This document shows positions 32,921 through 40,358 of a stretch of 64,000 nt of DNA, piece after piece. Position 1 is the stretch's first letter. Each line of letters opens with the position of its first letter. This stretch comes from an uncultured Oscillospiraceae bacterium (lineage in GTDB: Bacteria > Bacillota > Clostridia > Oscillospirales > Oscillospiraceae). The position numbers were made by a program, and so were the translations under genes. The notes beneath the pieces are model-generated. The model worked only from the letters and a program-made list of their open reading frames with translations. It made no database searches and was not told where the DNA came from. Location of the stretch: assembly GCA_934552825.1 (NCBI GenBank), contig CAKTEQ010000004.1, positions 1 to 64,000 on the forward strand, in the 5' to 3' direction.

Positions 32921-33757
32921 TTATTTGCCCTCCTTTTTAGCGAACTTCGCGTTCCGGAATGCCCTGACGGCGTCTATCATGGGCTGCGTCGCGGGAACCG
33001 TCTCCAGCACGCTCTCCCCGTAAAAGCCCACAGCCGGGGTGTGCCGGTAGATATACGCCGTGTCCTCAGGGGTGAGGATGCAGCCGCCGTGCGCCAGGAC
33101 TATCATATCCTGCTTGAGCTGAAGAGCGGCCACGGCAAGCCTGTTTATTTTCTCCGCCGCCTGCTCCAGGGTGGTTTTTCTGCCGTCCTGCTCCGTTGGC
33201 CCGAGGTTTGCCACAAGAGCGTCTATACCCAACTCCGCCGCAAGGCTCGCGGTATCCTCGTCGTACGCATTGGCGATGGTGAAAAAGCCCATCTCCCCCG
33301 CCTTCTTCAGAGAGACGATCTCCTCCCTGACGCCCAGGTTAGCGTTCTCCACGTTATCCCTGAAGCTGCCCGTGACATATCCCATGGTGGGCGAGTTTAT
33401 AACGGCACTGTAACCATAGCGGCGCAGATCCTCAAGGAAGGGCTCGAGCTCTCTCGTGGGATCGGGTCCCGCAATACCCGCGCAGGCGGGCACGTTCTTT
33501 ACTCTCGGCATAACCCTGTCCGTCAGGCGCAGGAGGATGTCGTTTGAATTATCAAAGGGCATGATTCCCGCGATGGAGCCGATGTTGTCCATGCGCCAGT
33601 AGCCGCAGGCGCTTATGGCGATCATGTCCGCGCCTCCCGCCTGGGCGAATTTCGCGGTGATGCCCGCGCCGACGTCCGAGATGACGATGGGCTCGCCCCT
33701 GTCCGTCATGGCGTTGAAGCTTTTCCTTATCTCTTCCGCTGTGAATATTTTTGCCAT
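32921..33757 (-). CDS. Phosphoenolpyruvate hydrolase-family TIM-barrel protein (copy 2)
   Basis: 278 residues from the ATG at 33757 (MAKIFTAEEIRKSFNAMTDR) behind GGAGGG. Same blocks as the next gene: DVGAGITAKFAQAGGADMIA, CAGIAGPDPTRELEPFLEDL, LVANLGPTEQDGRKTTLEQA and LAHGGCILTPEDTAYIYRHT. First gene of the trio copy 2 - copy 1 - UPF0261. Keeping two diverged barrels suggests a hetero-oligomer or two substrates (inference). Confidence 0.88.
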   Translation of the reverse strand: MAKIFTAEEIRKSFNAMTDRGEPIVISDVGAGITAKFAQAGGADMIAISACGYWRMDNIGSIAGIMPFDNSNDILLRLTDRVMPRVKNVPACAGIAGPDPTRELEPFLEDLRRYGYSAVINSPTMGYVTGSFRDNVENANLGVREEIVSLKKAGEMGFFTIANAYDEDTASLAAELGIDALVANLGPTEQDGRKTTLEQAAEKINRLAVAALQLKQDMIVLAHGGCILTPEDTAYIYRHTPAVGFYGESVLETVPATQPMIDAVRAFRNAKFAKKEGK

Positions 33758-33828
33758 ACTGCGTCCCTCCATATATGCCGGCGTCCCCACTCATGCAGAA
33801 ACGGGAACACCTTACGCATTTTTCACCA

Positions 33829-33858
33829 TTGCCAATCTGCCGCCGCAGGTGTTATACT
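33829..33858 (+). promoter_or_regulatory. Promoter of the SemiSWEET-like gene
   Basis: TTGCCA (33829-33834), 18-base spacer, TATACT (33853-33858), 34 bases ahead of the ATG at 33893. Confidence 0.6.
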
Positions 33859-33892
33859 TGACCCATATTGAAGAATGAGAGGTAAATAAACT

Positions 33893-34198
33893 ATGACAGA
33901 TCTCCTTGAAGCATTGACAATACTCTGCTTCGGTCTCTCCTGGCCGATCTCCATCCGCAAGTCCATCGTCTCCCGCACCGCCAAGGGCAAGAGCCTTTTC
34001 TTCGAAATCTTCCTGGTCATTGGCTATCTCTTCGGCATAGTCCGCAAGATAATCCTCACCGTCCAGGGCGGCTCCGGCTTCATCTTCTTCCTGAGCTTTT
34101 TCTTCTACGTGCTCAACCTCATCATGATATCCATTGATATCGCCCTCTATTTCCGCAACAGAAAGCTTGATAAGCTCGCGGAGACCCAGGAAAAATAA
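33893..34198 (+). CDS. Small PQ-loop/SemiSWEET-like membrane protein
   Basis: 101 residues with three likely membrane spans (about 5-20, 36-55, 62-85) and a basic C-terminus. The segment LSWPISIRKSIVSRTAKGKS after the first span resembles a PQ-loop motif, with WP in place of PQ, as in bacterial SemiSWEET sugar carriers, which work as dimers of three-helix units. Start behind GAGAGGT. Stand-alone gene with its own promoter and terminator. Transport role is inferred from topology only. Confidence 0.7.
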   Translation: MTDLLEALTILCFGLSWPISIRKSIVSRTAKGKSLFFEIFLVIGYLFGIVRKIILTVQGGSGFIFFLSFFFYVLNLIMISIDIALYFRNRKLDKLAETQEK

Positions 34199-34217
34199 CA
34201 AACATCCGCATAAGCTC

Positions 34218-34247
34218 AGGACGCCCCAAGGCGTCCTGTTCTTTTTA
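34218..34247 (+). terminator. Terminator of the SemiSWEET-like gene
   Basis: 9-bp stem CAGGACGCC / GGCGTCCTG with a 4-base loop and a T-rich tail. Confidence 0.92.
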
Positions 34248-34285
34248 TCTCTAAGGATTATATCAGCATTGCACAAAATGTACAA

Positions 34286-34314
34286 GGATTATTCCGGAAT
34301 TTGAGCAATAATCC
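34286..34314 (+). promoter_or_regulatory. Inverted repeat upstream of the metY promoter
   Basis: Perfect 8-base arms GGATTATT / AATAATCC separated by 13 bases, ending 34 bases before the metY -35 box. Candidate activator or repressor site; no riboswitch or T-box is seen in this gap. Confidence 0.4.
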
Positions 34315-34348
34315 GGCACTCCGGCGGCGGACAAATATCCGCAGTCCA

Positions 34349-34376
34349 TTGACATTTCCCCCGTTCGTAATATAAT
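34349..34376 (+). promoter_or_regulatory. Promoter of metY
   Basis: Perfect TTGACA (34349-34354), 16-base spacer, perfect TATAAT (34371-34376). Short leader of about 30 bases. Confidence 0.85.
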
Positions 34377-34412
34377 TCCCATATACTTTTACACTCAAGG
34401 AGGAGAAAACAT

Positions 34413-35693
34413 ATGTCGGAATACAAATTGGGCACAAAATGCGTCCAGGCAGGGTACACCCCCACCAACGGCGAACCCAGGCAGATACCCATCATTCAGA
34501 GCACCACCTTCAAATACGACTCCTGCGAGGAGATGGGCAAGCTCTTCGACCTGGAAGCGAGCGGCTATTTCTACACCCGCCTGCAGAACCCAACAAACGA
34601 CGCAGTCGCTGGGAAGATCGCGGCGCTGGAGGGCGGCGCGGCAGCCATGCTCACCTCCTCCGGCCAGGCGGCAAACTTTTACGCCGTGTTCAACATCGCC
34701 TCCTGCGGCGACCACGTTGTCAGCTCCTCCAGCATATACGGCGGCAGCTTCAACCTCTTCGCCGTCACCATGAAGCGCATGGGTATCGACTTCACCTTTG
34801 TCTCCCCGGACTGCACCGAGGAGGAGCTGAACGCCGCCTTCCGCCCCAACACGAAGGCCGTCTTCGGCGAAACCATAGCAAATCCCGCCCTCACTGTGCT
34901 TGACATCGAAAAATTTGCCCGGGCGGCTCACGCCCACGGCGTACCCCTTATTATAGACAACACCTTCGCCACACCTGTGAACTGCCGTCCCATGGAGTGG
35001 GGTGCCGACATAGTCACCCACTCCACGACCAAGTATATGGACGGCCACGGCGTGGGCGTCGGCGGCTGCATTGTGGACAGCGGCAAATTTGACTGGACGA
35101 AGCACCCAGAGAAGTTCCCCGGCCTGTGCACTCCCGACGAGAGCTACCACGGTATAACCTACACCGAGCGCTTCGGTCTCGCCGGGGCGTATATCACAAA
35201 AGCAACGGCGCAGCTCATGCGGGACTTTGGCTCCATCCAGTCCCCCCAGAACGCTTTCTACCTGAACCTGGGCCTTGAAAGTCTCCACGTGCGCATGAAG
35301 CGTCACTGCGAGAATGCCCAGGCTGTGGCTGAATTCCTCAGCAATGACGAGCGTGTGGCATGGATCCGGTACTGCGGTCTGCCCGGTGACAAGTACTATG
35401 CCCTCGGGCAGAAGTACCTCCCCAACGGCTCCTGCGGCGTTGTCAGCTTCGGCGTGAAAGGCGGGCGTGAAGCCGCCGAAAAGTTCATGGCGAACCTGCG
35501 CATCGCCGCCATCGAGACCCACGTTGCGGACGCCCGCACCTGCTGTCTGCACCCCGCCAGCACCACACATCGCCAGCTGACCGACACCGAGCTCAATGCC
35601 GCCGGCGTCAGCCCGGATCTCATCCGCCTGAGCTGCGGTCTTGAGGACGCAGAGGACCTCATCGCTGATATCGACAGCGCTCTTGCCCGATAA
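34413..35693 (+). CDS. metY: O-acetylhomoserine sulfhydrylase (aminocarboxypropyltransferase)
   Basis: PLP enzyme that makes homocysteine from O-acetylhomoserine and sulfide; related enzymes make cysteine. 426 residues, usual for MetY. Seen: ARAAHAHGVPLIIDNTFATP before the active site, the PLP-lysine block THSTTKYMDGHGVGVGG near residue 205, SGYFYTRLQNPTN near 49 (PLP-phosphate loop) and the C-terminal HPASTTHRQLTDTELNAAGV. Start behind AAGGAGGAG. Single gene with a strong own promoter. Confidence 0.95.
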   Translation: MSEYKLGTKCVQAGYTPTNGEPRQIPIIQSTTFKYDSCEEMGKLFDLEASGYFYTRLQNPTNDAVAGKIAALEGGAAAMLTSSGQAANFYAVFNIASCGDHVVSSSSIYGGSFNLFAVTMKRMGIDFTFVSPDCTEEELNAAFRPNTKAVFGETIANPALTVLDIEKFARAAHAHGVPLIIDNTFATPVNCRPMEWGADIVTHSTTKYMDGHGVGVGGCIVDSGKFDWTKHPEKFPGLCTPDESYHGITYTERFGLAGAYITKATAQLMRDFGSIQSPQNAFYLNLGLESLHVRMKRHCENAQAVAEFLSNDERVAWIRYCGLPGDKYYALGQKYLPNGSCGVVSFGVKGGREAAEKFMANLRIAAIETHVADARTCCLHPASTTHRQLTDTELNAAGVSPDLIRLSCGLEDAEDLIADIDSALAR

Positions 35694-35795
35694 ATCCGGC
35701 GCTTTCCCCAAAAAAGATGAATAATTACGGAAATAGTGTATTATTTTTGTTGGTTTTTTGTGTAAGTTTATAGACTATTTTTATAATGACTTCCA

Positions 35796-35824
35796 TTGAC
35801 ACCGGACGTCTTTAGGTAGATAAT
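35796..35824 (+). promoter_or_regulatory. Strong promoter of the DUF35-thiolase pair
   Basis: TTGACA (35796-35801), 17-base spacer, GATAAT (35819-35824), with a long A/T-rich stretch upstream (35710-35790) like an UP element. The gap 35694-35903 otherwise holds only a leader of about 75 bases with a short TGCAA / TTGCA repeat. Confidence 0.85.
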
Positions 35825-35903
35825 AGTATGGATGTAATCTGCGTTGGTTGGAAATGCAATTTTTGCAGCCCTTCCAGAGTATAAAAAAGGAGAGAAAACG
35901 CAA

Positions 35904-36314
35904 ATGGAAAGAAAAGTTTTCATGGAAAACGTCATCAAGGAAACTGATCACGGTCCCGTTCTTATCGCACAGAAGTGCAAGAAGTGCGGCGAGGTCGTTT
36001 TCCCCGCAACAGCTGAGCTGTGCACAAAGTGCCTGGGCGAAGAGTTCGATATCATCGACCTGAGCCAGAAGGGCAAGCTGAAGTCCTACACTGTTCATTA
36101 CAGACCCGTCAACACTCCTTTCCCCGTGCCTCACGCTCTGGGTCAGGTCGACCTGCCCGAAGGCGTAACAATCTACGCTCCTCTTAAGGTTGAGGGCGAG
36201 ATGGTTCCCGGTCACGAGTTCGTGAGCGGCTCCGATGTTGAGCTGATCGAGGACGACTATTACACAGTAGGCGATGTCACAACATACGGCTACAAGTTCA
36301 AGGTTGTAAAGTAA
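35904..36314 (+). CDS. DUF35 OB-fold / zinc-ribbon acyl-CoA-associated protein
   Basis: 136 residues from the ATG at 35904 behind AAAGGAG. N-terminal rubredoxin-like zinc ribbon with four cysteines (CKKCGEVVFPATAELCTKC, about 25-43), then an OB-fold (KGKLKSYTVHYRPVNTPFP onward). In archaea DUF35 proteins bridge acetoacetyl-CoA thiolase and HMG-CoA synthase and help pass the acyl-CoA. It is 19 bases from the thiolase gene, which supports a complex. Codon use is of the highly expressed type. Confidence 0.9.
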   Translation: MERKVFMENVIKETDHGPVLIAQKCKKCGEVVFPATAELCTKCLGEEFDIIDLSQKGKLKSYTVHYRPVNTPFPVPHALGQVDLPEGVTIYAPLKVEGEMVPGHEFVSGSDVELIEDDYYTVGDVTTYGYKFKVVK

Positions 36315-36333
36315 TTAAGGAGGACATAAGATA

Positions 36334-37485
36334 ATGAGAGACGTATACGTACTGGGTATCGGCCAGTCTAAGTTCACAAAGCAGCCTCATCTGACTCCTA
36401 TCGACATGGGTGCTATCGCTGCCGGCGAAGCTATCAAGGATGCAGGCATTTCCGCAAGAGACCTCCAGGTCGCTTACGGCGCAAGAATTGAAAACTGCTC
36501 TCAGACAGCTGAGGCTGTTCTGATGAGATTCGGCGTAGAGAAGATCGAAATGCACAACGTTGAGAACGCCTGCTGCACAGGTTTCTCCGCAGTCCGTCAG
36601 CTCTATAAGGACATCGCTCTGGGCCTGTACGACATCGGTCTTGCAGTTGGTACAGAGTCTCTGACAACATCTGCTCTGGCAGGCGGTCAGGTTCCCACAG
36701 CCCGCGGCGCATTCCTCGATCTCATCGGCGCAACAGCTTCTTCTTCCACGGGTATGCAGGCACACGCTCTCATGGAGCTGCGCGGCGCAACAATGGAAGA
36801 CTTGGCTTACTCCTCCTGGAAGAACCACAGACACGCTATGTTCAACCCCTACGCTCATTACCGCAAGGAAATGACACTGGAGGACATTGTCAACTCCGAA
36901 ATGATCACTTCCCCCATCACAAAGCTGATGATGTGCCCCATGAGCGACGGTGCTGCATCCGTCATCCTGTGCACAAAGGAAGTTGCAATGAAGTACACAA
37001 CAAAGCTCGTCAAGATGGACTGCGCTGAGGTCATCACAGGCGTGTTCGCAAGAAACGGCGACGATCCTCTGTGGAACCCCCTGCTGGACGATCTGTCCAC
37101 ACGCTGCTACGAGATGGCTGGTTACGGTCCCGAGGACCTGAACTGCGTCGAGCTGCATGACGCTTTCTCTCCCGAGGAGCTGTCCGTTTACGAGTCCATG
37201 CACCTGTGCCCCGTGGGCGACAGCGTAAAGCTGATCCGCGACAAGGTCACAGAGATGGGCGGCCGCTGCCCTGTTAACCTGTCCGGCGGTCTGCTGAGCC
37301 TTGGTCATCCTCTGGGTGCTTCCGGCTGCCGTGTCGTCTGCGACGTTACACGTCAGCTGAGAGGTGAAGCTGCTCCCGAGGTCCAGATCAAGACACGCCA
37401 CTGCGGCATGGCCCAGATGATCGGCGGCCAGCAGGCAGGCAGAAACGGTGCCGAGATCGCTACGATCGCTCTCCTCTCCGTGTAA
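36334..37485 (+). CDS. Thiolase family protein (SCP-x/archaeal acetyl-CoA acetyltransferase type)
   Basis: 383 residues. Non-decarboxylating thiolase fold: nucleophile Cys in ENACCTGFSAVRQLYKDIAL (about 89), ELHDAFSPEELSVYES and NLSGGLLSLGHPLGASGCR with the catalytic His (about 331). The usual second Cys motif CxG is replaced by HCGMAQMIGGQQ, as in the SCP-x/archaeal branch that pairs with DUF35 proteins. Probably condenses or cleaves acyl-CoA. Thr is mostly ACA and Arg mostly AGA or CGC, unlike flanking genes. No HMG-CoA synthase is nearby. Confidence 0.9.
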   Translation: MRDVYVLGIGQSKFTKQPHLTPIDMGAIAAGEAIKDAGISARDLQVAYGARIENCSQTAEAVLMRFGVEKIEMHNVENACCTGFSAVRQLYKDIALGLYDIGLAVGTESLTTSALAGGQVPTARGAFLDLIGATASSSTGMQAHALMELRGATMEDLAYSSWKNHRHAMFNPYAHYRKEMTLEDIVNSEMITSPITKLMMCPMSDGAASVILCTKEVAMKYTTKLVKMDCAEVITGVFARNGDDPLWNPLLDDLSTRCYEMAGYGPEDLNCVELHDAFSPEELSVYESMHLCPVGDSVKLIRDKVTEMGGRCPVNLSGGLLSLGHPLGASGCRVVCDVTRQLRGEAAPEVQIKTRHCGMAQMIGGQQAGRNGAEIATIALLSV

Positions 37486-37507
37486 TCTGTTACCCCGTAA
37501 ATTTCAA

Positions 37508-37542
37508 AGTCTGCATCTCGTACAGAGGTGCAGACTTTTTTT
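37508..37542 (+). terminator. Terminator of the DUF35-thiolase operon
   Basis: Stem AGTCTGCA..CTC / GAG..TGCAGACT followed by seven T. Confidence 0.93.
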
Positions 37543-37556
37543 GTCTCCATTGACGA

Positions 37557-37585
37557 TTGACACAGATTAAAATGCGTAGGATAAT
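37557..37585 (+). promoter_or_regulatory. Promoter of pckA
   Basis: TTGACA (37557-37562), 17-base spacer, GATAAT (37580-37585). Same -35 and -10 hexamers and spacing as the DUF35-thiolase promoter. Confidence 0.85.
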
Positions 37586-37597
37586 TGATTTTGGGTA

Positions 37598-37621
37598 ATT
37601 ATGCCGTTTTTGATGCATAAT
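37598..37621 (+). promoter_or_regulatory. Candidate operator in the pckA leader
   Basis: Perfect 7-base arms ATTATGC / GCATAAT separated by 10 bases, just after the expected transcription start. Position suits a repressor such as a CcpN- or NADH-type regulator (inference only). Confidence 0.45.
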
Positions 37622-37666
37622 AGGGCTATGTAATTTAATAAATTTTTTATACAAGTGAGGTCTGAA

Positions 37667-39232
37667 ATGGAAACTTACGGTCTGGAAAAACTCGGCATTA
37701 TAAACGCTGCCGCAGTGTACCGAAATCTGACTCCCGCCCAGCTTACGGAGCACGCTCTGCGCCGGGGCGAGGGCACGCTCAGCCTGACGGGCGCGCTGGT
37801 CGTAAAGACCGGCAAATACACCGGGCGCAGCGCGAACGACAAGTTCATCGTGGACGAGCCCGCTGTACACGACGAGATCGCCTGGGGCAGCGTAAACCGT
37901 CCCATCGACAGGGCAAAGTTCGAGTCTATCAAGTCCAAGGTGACGGCGTACCTTCAGAACAAGGACGTGTTCATCTTTGACGGCTTCGCTGGCGCGGATC
38001 CCAAGTACACCCGCTCTTTCCGCATCGTAAACGAGCTTGCGTCTCAGAACCTCTTCATCCATCAGCTTCTGCGCCGCCCCACAGCGGAGCAGCTTGAGAA
38101 TTTCTCCGCTGATTATACTATCATCGCAGCCCCCGGCTTCAAGTGCATTCCCGAGCTCGACGGCACCCGCAGCGAGGCTGCCATCCTCGTGGACTACGTG
38201 GGCAAGACTGTCGTCATCTGCGGCACCCAGTACGCTGGCGAGATTAAGAAGTCCATCTTCTCCGTCATGAACTATGAGCTGCCCAAGGTCGGTGTGTTCC
38301 CCATGCACTGCTCCGCAAACATCGGAAGCGACGGGGACAGCGCCGTCTTCTTCGGCCTCTCCGGCACGGGCAAGACCACCCTCTCCGCTGACCCAAACCG
38401 TATGCTCATCGGCGACGACGAGCACGGCTGGGCGGACGACAGCGTCTTCAACTTCGAGGGCGGCTGCTACGCGAAGTGCATCAACCTCAGCCCCGAAGGC
38501 GAGCCCGAGATATATAACGCCATCAAGTTCGGCGCTCTTGTGGAAAACGTGGTCATGGACCCGGAGACGAGAGAGTTCGACTTTGACGACGATTCCCTCG
38601 CTGTTAACTCCCGCGTAGGATACCCCGTGGAGTATATTCCCAACGCCGAGCTCTCCGGCATGAGCCCCAGCGTCCCCAAGACCGTCATCTTCCTCACAGC
38701 CGACGCTTACGGCGTGCTGCCCCCCATCTCCAAGCTGGATAAAAACCAGGCGATGTACTACTTCGTCTCCGGCTTTACGAGCAAGGTCGCCGGCACGGAG
38801 ATCGGCGTGACGGAGCCCGTACCCACCTTCTCCACCTGCTTCGGCGAGCCCTTCCTGCCCCTGGACCCCTCCGTCTACGCGGGCATGCTGGCTGAAAAAG
38901 TGGAAAAGTCCGGCGCGAATGTGTACCTCATCAACACCGGCTGGAACGGCACGGGCAAGCGCATGAAACTCGGCTATACCCGCGCTATGGTCACCGCCGC
39001 CCTCACCGGCGAGATAGAGAAGGGCGAATTTGTCACGGACCCCACCTTCGGCGTGAAGGTCCCCACGAAGATAGAGGGTGTCCCCTCCGAGCTGCTCATT
39101 CCCGAGAATACCTGGGAGGACAAGGCGGCTTACAGAGCGAGCTGCGAGAAGCTTGCAAAGAGCTTTGTGGAGAACTTCAAGAAGTACGACCGCATGAGTC
39201 CGGAGGTCGTCGCCGCCGGTCCCAAGATCTGA
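37667..39232 (+). CDS. pckA: Phosphoenolpyruvate carboxykinase (ATP)
   Basis: Interconverts oxaloacetate + ATP with PEP + CO2 + ADP. 521 residues from the ATG at 37667; a GTG four codons earlier lies within the GTGAGG binding site and is not the likely start. Motifs: GRSANDKFIVDEP (about 52), Mn site and GLSGTGKTTLSADPNRMLIG (P-loop, about 238-257), DDEHGWADDSVFNFEGGCYA (kinase-2, about 259) and NTGWNGTGKRMKLGYTRAMV. All catalytic blocks intact. In anaerobes it often runs in the CO2-fixing direction. Confidence 0.96.
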   Translation: METYGLEKLGIINAAAVYRNLTPAQLTEHALRRGEGTLSLTGALVVKTGKYTGRSANDKFIVDEPAVHDEIAWGSVNRPIDRAKFESIKSKVTAYLQNKDVFIFDGFAGADPKYTRSFRIVNELASQNLFIHQLLRRPTAEQLENFSADYTIIAAPGFKCIPELDGTRSEAAILVDYVGKTVVICGTQYAGEIKKSIFSVMNYELPKVGVFPMHCSANIGSDGDSAVFFGLSGTGKTTLSADPNRMLIGDDEHGWADDSVFNFEGGCYAKCINLSPEGEPEIYNAIKFGALVENVVMDPETREFDFDDDSLAVNSRVGYPVEYIPNAELSGMSPSVPKTVIFLTADAYGVLPPISKLDKNQAMYYFVSGFTSKVAGTEIGVTEPVPTFSTCFGEPFLPLDPSVYAGMLAEKVEKSGANVYLINTGWNGTGKRMKLGYTRAMVTAALTGEIEKGEFVTDPTFGVKVPTKIEGVPSELLIPENTWEDKAAYRASCEKLAKSFVENFKKYDRMSPEVVAAGPKI

Positions 39233-39247
39233 CAGAATATATAATTA

Positions 39248-39285
39248 TCCGGCGGGGAGCTGCGCTCCCCGCCGGATGTTTTTTT
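39248..39285 (+). terminator. Terminator of pckA
   Basis: 13-bp perfect stem TCCGGCGGGGAGC / GCTCCCCGCCGGA with a 3-base loop and seven T. Confidence 0.95.
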
Positions 39286-39293
39286 GCCGGTTT

Positions 39294-39551
39294 TTACTTC
39301 ACGCCTATGCTCTTGAGGTACTCCTCGTACTCATATGGTATCCCGATATCATAGTACTTGTAGTAATGCAAAAACTCAAGTGGGAACGTAAATTTCCCAT
39401 CGTCATAAAGGCCCTGATGCATATATTCTCCTGTGAACAATTCCCGTGAGAAGCCAAATGCATACCATGGCATCAGACCTTCAATGTGACTTATTACCGC
39501 GTCCTTTGATATGCTGTTCTTATATGTGCGGTACTCATCAAAGTCCTCCAC
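39294..39551 (-). CDS. Small acidic protein, possible immunity protein or fragment
   Basis: 85 residues from a GTG at 39551; no good ribosome-binding site. Rich in Tyr, Phe, Asp and Glu, with FTGEYMHQGLYDDGKFTFPL and YKYYDIGIPYEYEEYLKSIG at the C-terminus. The same frame stays open upstream for 24 more codons to the TGA of the preceding gene, so the N-terminus may be longer or lost. Third gene behind a toxin with two putative immunity genes, so an immunity role is likely by context. I do not know a named family. Confidence 0.55.
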   Translation of the reverse strand: MEDFDEYRTYKNSISKDAVISHIEGLMPWYAFGFSRELFTGEYMHQGLYDDGKFTFPLEFLHYYKYYDIGIPYEYEEYLKSIGVK

Positions 39552-39606
39552 GCACGGGTGTATGGCAGCCCCTTGAAATATCCGAACAGATGTCGGCCAT
39601 TGCTTA

Positions 39607-39977
39607 CCTGTATACTCATAGCATCACTTGAATACGTTGTACGGGCCCTCTCTTCTCTCAAAGCGGATTCCCTTATCCCCGGGGTACTCTTTTCTATGCC
39701 TCACCTCATTTTCCCAGATCTCCCAGGGTATGCCTTCCGGGAACGCGTCGCAGGTAATACCCTCGCTCTCTGTCTCATCGTGAAAATGCGTACATGCTCG
39801 GCATCTGTGATATCGAAATGGTATCGCATTCATTTCCTCCGGAGTATGCAGTTCCGCCAGCAGTATTTCCAGAGCTGCTCGTTCAAACGGCGTGATCTCC
39901 GCGCTTTTATCCTTTTCGTTATCTTTTTCTTTCATTTTATCTTATCTCCCTCAGCTTTATGACAATCTCGCCTTCGG
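39607..39977 (-). repeat. Tandem duplication unit B (371 bp)
   Basis: Pairs with 39988-40358 at a period of 381 bases. Both ends are identical between copies: a 20-base block after each stop codon, and a longer block that spans the first about 40 codons of each gene plus the last codons of the toxin gene. The centre (3' part of the gene) has diverged. Confidence 0.85.
39624..39935 (-). CDS. Putative immunity protein, CxAFPxGIP domain (copy B)
   Basis: 103 residues. Residues 1-40 (helical, charged) are identical to copy A. The second half holds CRACTHFHD, then CDAFPEGIPWEIW and EYPGDKGIRFERREGPYNVF; this C...CxAFPxGIPxEI...YPGDxGIRFE pattern is a small, probably zinc-binding domain common in bacteria with no known function. 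Placed behind an ADP-ribosyltransferase toxin gene, so immunity is inferred from context. The start is preceded by GGGAGATAAG inside a relic of the toxin 3' end. Confidence 0.7.
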   Translation of the reverse strand: MKEKDNEKDKSAEITPFERAALEILLAELHTPEEMNAIPFRYHRCRACTHFHDETESEGITCDAFPEGIPWEIWENEVRHRKEYPGDKGIRFERREGPYNVFK

Positions 39978-39987
39978 TGCCTGCTCT

Positions 39988-40358
39988 CCTGTATACTCAT
40001 AGCATCAGTTAAATACGCGGTATGGACCGTCTTTTTCTTCAAACCGTATTCCCTTATCCCCTGGGTACTCCTCTTCATGCTCCACATGATTGCACCAGAT
40101 CTCCAGGGGTATGCCCTGGGGAAACGCATCACAGATAGCTCCCCCGCTCTCTTTTTCCTCGATCAAATGCTTGCATGCTCTACATACGTGATACTCAAAT
40201 GGTATCGCATTCATTTCCTCCGGAGTATGCAGTTCCGCCAGCAGTATTTCCAGAGCTGCTCGTTCAAACGGCGTGATCTCCGCGCTTTTATCCTTTTCGT
40301 TATCTTTTTCTTTCATTTTATCTTATCTCCCTCAGCTTTATGACAATCTCGCCTTCGG
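39988..40358 (-). repeat. Tandem duplication unit A (371 bp)
   Basis: First copy, overlapping the last 14 codons of the toxin gene and all of immunity copy A. See unit B for the comparison. Confidence 0.85.
40005..40316 (-). CDS. Putative immunity protein, CxAFPxGIP domain (copy A)
   Basis: 103 residues, one base past the toxin stop codon, the usual place for a cognate immunity gene. Same layout as copy B: identical first 40 residues, then CRACKHLIEE, CDAFPQGIPLEIW and EYPGDKGIRFEEKDGPYRVF. Cysteines at about 44, 47 and 61 are kept in both copies. About half of the residues after 42 differ from copy B, so the two may protect against different toxin variants (inference). Confidence 0.75.
   Translation of the reverse strand: MKEKDNEKDKSAEITPFERAALEILLAELHTPEEMNAIPFEYHVCRACKHLIEEKESGGAICDAFPQGIPLEIWCNHVEHEEEYPGDKGIRFEEKDGPYRVFN

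Noticed and set aside
34248..34412. SAM riboswitch or T-box ahead of metY
   Set aside because: The leader after the promoter is only about 30 bases, too short for either.
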